From Corynebacterium endometrii (GTDB lineage Bacteria > Actinomycetota > Actinomycetes > Mycobacteriales > Mycobacteriaceae), in the NCBI RefSeq assembly GCF_004795735.1, contig NZ_CP039247.1:806001-870000 (forward strand): a stretch of 64,000 bases of DNA, in the 5' to 3' direction. Shown here piece by piece: positions 7,382-14,919 of the stretch. A program made the translations under genes and the position numbers. Under the pieces are notes generated by a model, which worked only from the letters and a program-made list of their open reading frames with translations, was not told the DNA's origin and searched no databases. How positions within the stretch are numbered: the stretch's first letter is position 1; each line of letters begins with the position of its first letter.

Positions 7382-8917
7382 TTGTCTGGTGGCCTAGGAA
7401 TCGTCCTCATCATCATCGTGTGGCTCTTTGTCCTCGCGCCGTGGCTTCTGCGAAGCCAGCGTCCGGTCAGCCACACGGGGGAGGCCTTCGACGATACGCG
7501 CGTGCTGTTCGAGGGTGGAAGCGGCAACGTCGAGGGGCGTCGCCGCCCAAAGCTCACCCCTGGGGATATCCATGCCCATGAGCAGGATGAAGAGGACTAT
7601 GAGCTGGTGGAGGCCGTAGAGGAAGATGCGCCACGCCAAACCATCGCCGGCGCCGCCGCACGCGCCAAGGCTGATACGCTTTCCTCCCGTGGAAACCGCT
7701 TCTTTGCGTACGGGGCGGCGGAGAAGGCCAAGCTCGAGCAGCAGGGCTCGGAAGAAAAAGAATCAACCGCCGACGCGTCCGCGGGGGAGGCTTCCGAACT
7801 TATCGACGGCGAAGTAGTGGAGGAGACCCCAGCGGAGGCCGCTGAATCCTACCGCGCGTCGCAGCGCCTGCCGCGGGACGTTGAGCTCGTCGAAGACGTT
7901 GAGGACCTGGACATCAGTGACGAGATCGACGAGGTGGAGACCCATGCCCAGCCTCGCGTCAAGCGCGTGTCCCTGCGTGACCGTTTCGACGAAGATGTCC
8001 TGGAGGAAAACCTCTTGGACGAGCCTACGGAGCGCGAAGATGCCGAGGGGGATAAGGCGCACCCTGGCTCCTCCCACGAGCCGTCCACACCCGCCGTAGA
8101 CCGAGAGCATGAAAAAGTGGCCGCCGCGGAAGTGGAGATCTTCACAGCGCCGGCCTTGGCCGCCGTGTCGGAGGACGCCTACGAACTCGATGAGACCTAC
8201 ACATCCCCCGTGGACCTCCTGTACCCGGGCGCGGTGGATCCGCAGCCGGTCAGCGACGTAAATTCCAAGGAGCGCGCGTCGGAGGCGCAGGCCCCACTGG
8301 ATGACGAGGACCGCAATGAGGGCGATGCCGAGGGCCTCGAGCAATCCGAACTTCAGGCCGCCGGCCGCACCGGTGAAGTTGCGGTCCACGAGATGGCGGA
8401 AGACATGAGCGAAGAGTTATCCGAAGAGGAGCTCGAGTTTGCGGCCCGCCGCATGGGGCGGGGCGGCTGGGACCCAATCGCTGATAAGCAGGCCTCGGCT
8501 AGCCGCTTCCAGCGACGCCAGCGCACGCTGATCGCCTTGGCCATCGTAGTTGTAGCCACCGTGGCGCTGGGAATCGTCGTGGGTGGTTGGGCATGGATGG
8601 CCGCCCTGGCGGCCGGAATTGTTTCCACGCTATACCTGGTGGCGTTGCGCTCTCAGGTTCGCCAGGAACACGCCTTGCGGACCCGCCGGATCCGCCAGCT
8701 ACGCAGGGCACGCCTAGGCGTGCGGAACGCGAGCGATGAAGAGCTCGCCATTCCTCGTAACCTGCGCCGCCCGGGTGCCGTGGTCCTCGAGGCCGATGAT
8801 GATAGCCCAGACTTTGACCACCTGCCGGTTCACTTCGCCGATGATGACGTCTTTGACCCTAGTGAACCCCAGCGGCGCCGCGGCCGGGATGACCTGGCGG
8901 CCCGCCGCGTGGGCTAG
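7382..8917 (+). CDS. glpR: Membrane protein GLPR-like (putative Glp receptor)
   Basis: 511 residues. One membrane segment near residues 5-22 (GIVLIIIVWLFVLAPWLL) is followed by a conserved-looking GEAFDDTRVLFEGG stretch. Then comes a very long acidic, low-complexity region (about 60-375). Two further segments lie at about 383-401 and 405-424, with a basic then acidic C-terminal tail. This topology and the position after glp-rimJ match the C. glutamicum membrane receptor of Glp, which links FtsZ/Glp with the polar scaffold Wag31. The start is a TTG with AGGAAGG upstream; no ATG is available in frame. The acidic region seems longer than I expect for the family. It ends 1 nt from the convergent tag gene. 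The function is inferred from position and topology. Confidence 0.7.
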   Translation: MSGGLGIVLIIIVWLFVLAPWLLRSQRPVSHTGEAFDDTRVLFEGGSGNVEGRRRPKLTPGDIHAHEQDEEDYELVEAVEEDAPRQTIAGAAARAKADTLSSRGNRFFAYGAAEKAKLEQQGSEEKESTADASAGEASELIDGEVVEETPAEAAESYRASQRLPRDVELVEDVEDLDISDEIDEVETHAQPRVKRVSLRDRFDEDVLEENLLDEPTEREDAEGDKAHPGSSHEPSTPAVDREHEKVAAAEVEIFTAPALAAVSEDAYELDETYTSPVDLLYPGAVDPQPVSDVNSKERASEAQAPLDDEDRNEGDAEGLEQSELQAAGRTGEVAVHEMAEDMSEELSEEELEFAARRMGRGGWDPIADKQASASRFQRRQRTLIALAIVVVATVALGIVVGGWAWMAALAAGIVSTLYLVALRSQVRQEHALRTRRIRQLRRARLGVRNASDEELAIPRNLRRPGAVVLEADDDSPDFDHLPVHFADDDVFDPSEPQRRRGRDDLAARRVG

Positions 8918-8918
8918 C

Positions 8919-9590
8919 CTACTCCGGCCATAGCCCCGAACATCCCCGGCGGTAAGAGCCCATCAAATGGGTATCCACCATGCCGATGGCCTCCATGAGT
9001 GCGTAGCATGTGGTGGGGCCAACGAATACAAACCCGGCCTTTTTGAGCGCGCGGGATAGCGCGGCGGATTCGGGCGAATGTGTGGGGACTTCTTCGACCA
9101 CGGAGGGCGTGGGTGTGGCATCGGGGATAAACGACCAAATGAGTTCATCGAGCCCGCCCTCCTCGCGCAACGCGACGGTTGCCCGTGCGTTGGTCACGGC
9201 CGCCTCGACCTTCCGGCGATTGCGGATGATAGCCGGATTGGCGGAAAGCATGTCTATCTCGGTTTCCGTCATCCCGGCCACCTGGTCTGGATCGAACCCA
9301 TGAAAAAGTGTGCGGAACGCCTCCCGCTTGCGCAGGATTAGGGCCCAAGACAGCCCGGCTTGGAACGATTCCAAGCAAATGCGTTCAAAGAGCCCCGCCT
9401 CATCGTGTACGGGAATTCCCCATTCGTTGTCATAATAGTCGCGCAACTGGGCCGAGCCGGCCGCCCATGGGGTGCGTGCTAATCCGTCCTCGCAGACCAC
9501 CGGGCCCGCGCCGGGAGTCCGCGTCGGCGAAGCCATGGTGGCGGAGGAGGCGGCTTGATGGTTCTTGAAAGTGTTCTTTTGAGTATTCAT
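8919..9590 (-). CDS. tag: DNA-3-methyladenine glycosylase I, zinc-ligand-poor variant
   Basis: 223 residues. It excises 3-methyladenine from alkylated DNA. Family motifs are clear: DYYDNEWGIP, ICLESFQAGLSWALILRKRE with the catalytic Glu, NPAIIRNRRKVEA, and GFVFVGPTTCYALMEAIGMV. In the E. coli enzyme Cys4, His17, His175 and Cys179 bind zinc. Here the aligned positions read Thr (RTPWA), Tyr (YYDNEWG), His (VDTH) and Ser (LMGS), so only one ligand is kept. A non-homologous N-terminal extension of about 30 residues precedes the domain. It lies 6 nt after ogt in the same orientation, forming an alkylation-repair pair. Confidence 0.92.
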   Translation of the reverse strand: MNTQKNTFKNHQAASSATMASPTRTPGAGPVVCEDGLARTPWAAGSAQLRDYYDNEWGIPVHDEAGLFERICLESFQAGLSWALILRKREAFRTLFHGFDPDQVAGMTETEIDMLSANPAIIRNRRKVEAAVTNARATVALREEGGLDELIWSFIPDATPTPSVVEEVPTHSPESAALSRALKKAGFVFVGPTTCYALMEAIGMVDTHLMGSYRRGCSGLWPE

Positions 9591-9596
9591 ATGTGC

Positions 9597-10133
9597 TTAG
9601 ACAGAATTGGTGTCCGTTTGGTTCCCGATGGGGCTCAACTGCGCCTGTTTTTCCAAGCGGATGAGGTATTCCTTGGCTGCTTGACCGCCAAGGTAGTTAC
9701 CCAACTGAGCGTTGGCTTTTACCACCCGGTGGCACGGAATGATGATGGGCAGCGGGTTGGTCGCGCAGGCATTGCCCGCGGCGCGAACGGCCTTAGCGTT
9801 GCCGGCCGCGCCCGCTAGTTTGCCATAGGACCACAGCTGGCCATAGGGGATTTCAATGAGGGCCGTCCGGGCGCGCCCCTGAAACGTGGGCCCAAAGAAA
9901 CGCCGGGCGACCGCGGAGTCAATCGGCACTGAAAAACTGCGGCGGTGGCGCGCGAAGTACTCGTCTAGCTCCGTGGCAGCCTGCTCAAGAATCGCCAGCG
10001 CTTGGCCTTCCGATGTCTTGCCGCCGCCCGCCCCATCGGTGGGACCGCCGAATGCCAGCCGGGTCAAACCGCCGGCGCTTGCATAAAGGGTCAGTGGGCC
10101 CAAGGGAGTGCTTAGCGTCTTATGCAGTTGCAT
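9597..10133 (-). CDS. ogt: Methylated-DNA-protein-cysteine methyltransferase
   Basis: 178 residues. A suicide enzyme that moves methyl groups from O6-methylguanine to its own cysteine. The active site IIIPCHRVVKANAQLGNYLG is intact near residue 140, and the helix-turn-helix region IPYGQLWSYGKLAGAAGN is visible before it. The ATG at 10133 (MQLHKTLSTPLGPL) is preceded by AAAGGA and matches the family start. A GTG seven codons upstream overlaps that site and is rejected. It is the first gene of a two-gene unit with tag. Confidence 0.95.
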   Translation of the reverse strand: MQLHKTLSTPLGPLTLYASAGGLTRLAFGGPTDGAGGGKTSEGQALAILEQAATELDEYFARHRRSFSVPIDSAVARRFFGPTFQGRARTALIEIPYGQLWSYGKLAGAAGNAKAVRAAGNACATNPLPIIIPCHRVVKANAQLGNYLGGQAAKEYLIRLEKQAQLSPIGNQTDTNSV

Positions 10134-10174
10134 GCTCGGGGCTTGTCCTTTCACCGTGGGCGGGGGTCTACGGG

Positions 10175-10187
10175 TAGTCTAATGCTC
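10175..10187 (+). promoter_or_regulatory. Leaderless promoter of the DoxX-family gene
   Basis: TAGTCT at 10175-10180 is followed by exactly 7 nt and the ATG at 10188, with no ribosome-binding site. Confidence 0.55.
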
Positions 10188-10601
10188 ATGAATAGACCCG
10201 CCGTTCGTGATGCCGCGCTGCTGCTTTTCCGCGTCGTATTAGGAGTGGTCTTTTTGTTCCACGGCGTGCACAAGCTCTTCATCGCCGGAATGGACGCCAC
10301 AGTCAGCCAATTCACCACAATGGGCGTGCCCGAGCCGCAACTGTCAGCCTACGTTACGGTGGCGGCTGAGACCGTGGGCGGTGGCATGCTCATCGTGGGG
10401 TTGCTGACCACCTTTGTGGCTGGCGCTATGTCCCTGATGATGGCCGGCGCGCTGTACTTTGCGCACTTGCCCAATGGATTCTTCGTGGATGAGGGCGGCA
10501 TGGAGTACGTCCTGGTGCTTATCGCATCGCTACTGATGATCGTGGTCTTTGGAGCCGGCCGCGCAAGTTTGGATGAGGTGCTCTCACGTGTTGAAGCATG
10601 A
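10188..10601 (+). CDS. DoxX-family membrane protein
   Basis: 137 residues with four predicted membrane segments. The DoxX signature ALLLFRVVLGVVFLFHGVHK begins at about residue 8. GMLIVGLLTTFVAGAMSLMM and YVLVLIASLLMIVVFG follow. DoxX proteins are small integral membrane proteins linked to thiol or oxidative-stress and quinone systems; their precise activity is often unknown. The ATG at 10188 gives the natural N-terminus MNRPAVRDAALL. The stop codon overlaps the start of the next gene, so the two proteins are translationally coupled. Confidence 0.85.
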   Translation: MNRPAVRDAALLLFRVVLGVVFLFHGVHKLFIAGMDATVSQFTTMGVPEPQLSAYVTVAAETVGGGMLIVGLLTTFVAGAMSLMMAGALYFAHLPNGFFVDEGGMEYVLVLIASLLMIVVFGAGRASLDEVLSRVEA

Positions 10602-11286
10602 TGATGTCCAGGCCGCCCTATCGGCCCGATTCGACGGCGAAAGCTACGCGCTTTCCGACGATGTCATCGACGCGCACGTAGCCAATTGCCCGGAATGCGC
10701 GAGCTTCCGCGATAATGCGCTAGCCCTATCCCGGGCGCTCAACCCGCAGCGCACCCAGACCTCGTTCGCCCCGCCCAAGGATCTCTCGGAGGTCATCCTT
10801 GCCGGGGTGGAACCGGAGTGGCGGCGCACTTCGCAGGCGCGTCAATCCTCGTTGGCCATAGGGCGCGTGCTGGCGGCGGTACTGGGTATCTTCTTCACCA
10901 TCTGGGCGGCTGCCCTCGTGGTCCGCGCATCCGGGCTGGTGCCTACAGTGGGGAACGGGGAAATACTCGGCCTGCAGGCCGACCCTGAACGGGCTTTAAT
11001 GCTCATCGAAGGCGCCGCGTGGCGCTTGGGGCTTGCTTCCGGGATGTTCTTCGTGTCCTGGAAACCATCGAACGTTAGCGGCATGCTGCCCATCGCCTGC
11101 ACAATGCTGGCTTTCCTGTTTGGCTTTACGGTCCGTGATTTAGCTTTGGGCCATGGGGATGCAGGCCAGGTCTACCTGCTGGTTGCCATGTTCACGGCAA
11201 CCGCAGTCCTATCATTTATCTGGGCCGCCGATAAAGGCTATTTGCTGCGCAGGGCTTGGAAGGATTTGGGGGCCAGTCCCCATTAG
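10588..11286 (+). CDS. Membrane protein with N-terminal zinc-finger (anti-sigma-like ZAS domain)
   Basis: 232 residues. The N-terminal 60 residues resemble the zinc-binding domain of anti-sigma factors, with the ligand pattern HVANCPEC (His-x3-Cys-x2-Cys) and a preceding ALSARFDGE helix. Four membrane segments follow (about residues 88-112, 135-152, 160-178 and 195-215). Proteins of this shape normally sequester an extracytoplasmic-function sigma factor at the membrane, but no sigma gene is adjacent. The GTG at 10588 overlaps the DoxX stop and has GAGGTG upstream, so it is preferred over an earlier in-frame ATG lying well inside doxX. It could instead be a redox sensor working with DoxX. Confidence 0.7.
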   Translation: MLKHDDVQAALSARFDGESYALSDDVIDAHVANCPECASFRDNALALSRALNPQRTQTSFAPPKDLSEVILAGVEPEWRRTSQARQSSLAIGRVLAAVLGIFFTIWAAALVVRASGLVPTVGNGEILGLQADPERALMLIEGAAWRLGLASGMFFVSWKPSNVSGMLPIACTMLAFLFGFTVRDLALGHGDAGQVYLLVAMFTATAVLSFIWAADKGYLLRRAWKDLGASPH

Positions 11287-11385
11287 GCCCGCTCACAGTG
11301 GGTCACTGCCCCGTGGGCCATATGGCGGCCTACACGTCGCGGTCAAGTACACAGCGTTTTGGCGGGGCAGGGCACAGCTTTGGTC

Positions 11386-13002
11386 CTAACGCCAGGACGG
11401 CAGCCACATCATCGACTGGTACCAGCTGTCGCTAATGGTAAAGCCGTACAGGATCGGTGAGAAGTAGACAAACATGGCGATCACCGCGGCCAGATAACAC
11501 ACCACGGCAAAGGTTCCCCAGGTCATTCGCTTGCCACCCAACTCGGCCAACGGCCTCCACGTGATGGCTTTCCCGGCCCCTGAGAGTTGCCCCAGTGTCA
11601 GGGAGATAAGCGCAATGACAAATGGGATGAAAGCGGCCGCGTAGAAGAAATACATTTGGCGGTCGTAGCCGGCCAACCACGGCAGGAATCCCGCGAGGAA
11701 TCCGATTACTGGGATGAGGAAGCGGCGGTCCTTGCGGATTATCAGGCACCACGCGCCCCACAGCACGGCCGGGATGACGGCCCACCAGATGATCGGGGTG
11801 CCGAAGAGAAAAAGCATTTGCCGGCAGGTGCCTGAGCCGCATTGAAGATCGGTGTTGGAGTAGTAGAGGATGGGCCGCGCTGACACCAACCACGCCCATG
11901 GCTTTGACTCCCAGGGGTGCGAATGGCCCGCAGAGGTGGTCAGGGACGCGTGGAATTCCAACACGGATGAATGGTAGTAGATCCAGTTGGCGAGCGTTTC
12001 GGGGAGGTGATGGAGCAGAGAGGTATCTGGGATGGTTCCATCGGACTGCGCATGCCGGTAGACGGCGGTTTCACTGGCGAACCACGAACGCCAAGTCCAC
12101 GCGTACACTGCCACCGGTATCGCCACGATGGAAGCCAAAGCGGCGGGGGTATCGCGTACCAAGGTTCCAACCACGTAGCGCCATACACCATAGCGGCGGC
12201 GCAGCGCCAAATCGGAAAACACGCTCATGAGGCCAAAAAACGCCATGTAGTACAGGCCGGACCACTTCACGGCGAGGGCTAGTCCCAGAAGGATGCCTGC
12301 GGCAAAGCGCCACCAGCGGAACCCGAAGCGCGGGCCAAAGGCATGGTTGCCCATAGTGCCCGTTTGCCACGCGCGGTGGAGGCGCTCGCGCATCTGATTG
12401 TGATCGCGCGCCAGGGCCCATGCGGCGGCTACGACGAAGGCCACCTGGAAAATGTCCAGCATGCCGAATTTAGAGGAGACTAAAAGCACGCCGTCAAACA
12501 CGGCTATGAGGCCGGCAAAGGTAGCCACCTGCCAGGATCCTGCTATGGTGCGCACCAGCGCCATCGTGAGCAGCACCGTGGCCACCCCAAAGGTGGCGGT
12601 CATAAAGCGCCACCCCAGAGGGGTGTAGCCAAAAACCATTTCGGATAGCGCGATTAATTGCTTAGCTAACGGCGGGTGGACCACCAGGCCGTAGGCCGGA
12701 TTGGATTCGATGCCGGGCAGGAAAAAATTGTCCCAACTTTTGACCATGTCCCACGCCTGCGGAACGTAATGCTTTTCATCGAATATGGGCGTGCCGCCGG
12801 AGGATGGGTGGGGCAAGGAAATAAAGCGCGTAATGAGCGCAAGCACGGCCACGACTGCAGTGGAGACGGTATCCGCCCGGGTCCATTCGTAAGGCAGCGG
12901 GGCGGCAGGGCGGAACCGCCCGCGAGCCCCCCGCGGGGAGCGCGCAGCGAAAAGGCGCATGCGGGCAGGCGGGGTGGCTGGATGCGGGGCGGTAGTAGTC
13001 AC
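11386..13002 (-). CDS. pmt: Dolichyl-phosphate-mannose--protein mannosyltransferase (Pmt)
   Basis: 538 residues, a multi-spanning GT39 enzyme. The catalytic-loop sequence PIFDEKHYVPQAWDM, with the acidic Asp-Glu pair, lies in the first extracytoplasmic loop, and a GLVVHPPLAKQLIA segment follows. About ten membrane helices are visible. It transfers mannose from polyprenyl phosphate to Ser/Thr of exported proteins, as known in C. glutamicum and M. tuberculosis. A longer frame extends 50 codons upstream, but the GTG at 13002 is placed exactly 7 nt after TAAGAT, which fits a leaderless start. The gene is divergent from rsmI, as in mycobacteria. Confidence 0.92.
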   Translation of the reverse strand: MTTTAPHPATPPARMRLFAARSPRGARGRFRPAAPLPYEWTRADTVSTAVVAVLALITRFISLPHPSSGGTPIFDEKHYVPQAWDMVKSWDNFFLPGIESNPAYGLVVHPPLAKQLIALSEMVFGYTPLGWRFMTATFGVATVLLTMALVRTIAGSWQVATFAGLIAVFDGVLLVSSKFGMLDIFQVAFVVAAAWALARDHNQMRERLHRAWQTGTMGNHAFGPRFGFRWWRFAAGILLGLALAVKWSGLYYMAFFGLMSVFSDLALRRRYGVWRYVVGTLVRDTPAALASIVAIPVAVYAWTWRSWFASETAVYRHAQSDGTIPDTSLLHHLPETLANWIYYHSSVLEFHASLTTSAGHSHPWESKPWAWLVSARPILYYSNTDLQCGSGTCRQMLFLFGTPIIWWAVIPAVLWGAWCLIIRKDRRFLIPVIGFLAGFLPWLAGYDRQMYFFYAAAFIPFVIALISLTLGQLSGAGKAITWRPLAELGGKRMTWGTFAVVCYLAAVIAMFVYFSPILYGFTISDSWYQSMMWLPSWR

Positions 13003-13015
13003 GCGGCCTATCTTA
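13003..13015 (-). promoter_or_regulatory. Leaderless promoter of pmt
   Basis: TAAGAT (13010-13015, read on the minus strand) lies 7 nt before the GTG start. No ribosome site is present. Confidence 0.6.
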
Positions 13016-13171
13016 GGGCACCGCGCGAACTCGCAAGGCATCGGTGGGTCACCGGTTGGACGGTGTCTCGATGGGTGCTGCATCGCAATTAACCGGCCCA
13101 AGCAAGGGGCTGCTCGCTGGCTTAACTGCAGCCGACGCACAAATCGCGGCATTTATGGAATGCTAGGCTGC

Positions 13172-14035
13172 ATGAGTTTCTCCTTCGCTTTGGACCAGTC
13201 CCTCGACCCGCTACCCCGGGGTGTCATTCTGGCGGCAACCCCACTGGGAAACGTTGGTGATGCGTCCGCCCGCCTGATACACGCCCTAGGCCGCGCGGAT
13301 GTCATTGCGGCGGAGGATACGCGCCGGGTCCGCACCCTCGCCCAAGCCCTGGGCGTGGACATCCGGGGCAAGGTAGTCTCCAACTTCGACCATAACGAAT
13401 CCCAGCGCACCCAATCCTTGCTCGATGCCGCCCGTTCCGGCACGGTGCTGGTGGTCACGGATGCGGGCATGCCCATAGTCTCCGATCCCGGACATTCCAT
13501 CGTGGCGGCCGCGGCGGAGGCCGGCGTGCCCGTCACCTGCTTCCCCGGCCCATCCGCGGTACCTACCGCGCTGGCCCTGTCCGGGCTCGGGGTTGGTCAC
13601 TTCATCTTTGATGGGTTTGCCCCGCGCAAAAGTGGTCCGCGAAAGGCGTGGTTAGAGTCCCTGCGCACCGAGGAACGAGCCGTGGTCTTCTTCGAGTCCC
13701 CGCACCGCATCGCGGAAACCCTAGAGCTTGCCGCGGAGCTCCTGGGTGGTGAGCGCCAGGCTGCGGTCTGCCGCGAACTGACAAAAACCTATGAGGAGGT
13801 AAAACGCGGCACTCTGGCCGAGCTTGCCGCCTGGGCGTCTAGCGGCGTCCGCGGCGAAATCACCGTTGTACTCGACGGCGGCGCGCCGGGGGCAGAAGAT
13901 GTTGAGTCCCTGCTGCCTAAGGTCTTCGAATTAGTCGATGGCGGCATGCGTTTGAAGGATGCCTGCAAGCACGCGGCGGCGGGCACTCAGGTATCCAACC
14001 GTGAGCTCTACGCCGCGGCCCTGGAACAGCGCTAG
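13172..14035 (+). CDS. rsmI: 16S rRNA (cytidine(1402)-2'-O)-methyltransferase
   Basis: 287 residues of the SAM-dependent tetrapyrrole-methylase fold. LAATPLGNVGDASARLIHAL, AAEDTRRVRTLAQALG, VVTDAGMPIVSDPG and CFPGPSAVPTALALSGL follow in the family order. ELTKTYEEVKRGTLAEL marks the C-terminal part. It 2'-O-methylates C1402 in the ribosomal P site. The ATG at 13172 is chosen because an upstream extension of about 70 codons is basic and non-conserved. The next gene starts 8 nt after the stop. Confidence 0.93.
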   Translation: MSFSFALDQSLDPLPRGVILAATPLGNVGDASARLIHALGRADVIAAEDTRRVRTLAQALGVDIRGKVVSNFDHNESQRTQSLLDAARSGTVLVVTDAGMPIVSDPGHSIVAAAAEAGVPVTCFPGPSAVPTALALSGLGVGHFIFDGFAPRKSGPRKAWLESLRTEERAVVFFESPHRIAETLELAAELLGGERQAAVCRELTKTYEEVKRGTLAELAAWASSGVRGEITVVLDGGAPGAEDVESLLPKVFELVDGGMRLKDACKHAAAGTQVSNRELYAAALEQR

Positions 14036-14043
14036 CGGCGCGA

Positions 14044-14856
14044 ATGGCTACACTGCCTAGGACCCTGTGGGCTGTCAGCGACCTGCACGTTAACTTTCCG
14101 GACAACCGTGCCATGGTGGATGCCCTGCGCCCGCGGACTTCGGGGGACTGGCTGATTGTGGCGGGGGATGTGGCGGACTCCGTGCCGGACGTGGTGCGCA
14201 CTATGCGCGCTTTGCGCGGGAGGTTTGCTACCGTCATTTGGGCCCCGGGCAATCATGAACTCTATAGCCGTCGCGGGGACAGGTTGAAGGGCAAGTCTAA
14301 ATACCGCGAGCTGGTAGGTCACATGCGCGCGCTGGGCGTGTCCACACCGGAGGACCCGTTTCCGGTCTTTAGTGGGGTAACCGTATGCCCGTTGTTCACG
14401 CTGTATGATTACTCTTTTCGGCCGCTGGGGTTAAGCGCCTCCCAGGCGGTGGCCCGGGCCACGGTACGGCTGGATGACGAGTTGACGATTGCCCCGTACG
14501 TGGACGTTATCGAATGGTGCCGCGAGCGAGTGGAATACACGGCCGCGCGCCTGGCAGGAACTAGTGGCCCCACGATTCTGGTCAATCACTGGCCGCTGAT
14601 TGAAGAACCCACGCGCCGGCTGAAACAACGGGACCTAGCCCTGTGGTGCGGAACCCGTGAGACCAGGATGTGGCCGGTCAAGTACCAGGCGCTGGCGGTC
14701 ATCCATGGGCACCTGCACATCCCTCTCATCACCAGCCAGGACGGTATTCCCCACATCGAGGTCTCACTGGGGTACCCATTCGAGCGGCAACGTGCGGGTG
14801 GCCGCCCCGCCCTGGCCGGGCGGCAGTGGCCGTATCCGGTTGTAGTAGAGCAGTAG
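14044..14856 (+). CDS. Metallophosphoesterase
   Basis: 270 residues of the calcineurin-like phosphoesterase superfamily. The metal-ligand blocks are in order: AVSDLHVNFPDN, IVAGDVADSV, WAPGNHELY, VNHWPL and IHGHLHIPL. These bind two metal ions that hydrolyse phosphoesters. The substrate cannot be read from the sequence; cyclic nucleotides, nucleic acids and phospho-sugars are all possible. It probably shares a transcript with rsmI (8-nt gap). A 63-bp gap with its own promoter-like sequence precedes metG. Confidence 0.85.
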   Translation: MATLPRTLWAVSDLHVNFPDNRAMVDALRPRTSGDWLIVAGDVADSVPDVVRTMRALRGRFATVIWAPGNHELYSRRGDRLKGKSKYRELVGHMRALGVSTPEDPFPVFSGVTVCPLFTLYDYSFRPLGLSASQAVARATVRLDDELTIAPYVDVIEWCRERVEYTAARLAGTSGPTILVNHWPLIEEPTRRLKQRDLALWCGTRETRMWPVKYQALAVIHGHLHIPLITSQDGIPHIEVSLGYPFERQRAGGRPALAGRQWPYPVVVEQ

Positions 14857-14919
14857 CGGTGCACTAAAAGTTGGGTGTTAGTTCACACTCTCAAGGGGCA
14901 TTGGCTAAGGTAGGAAGCT

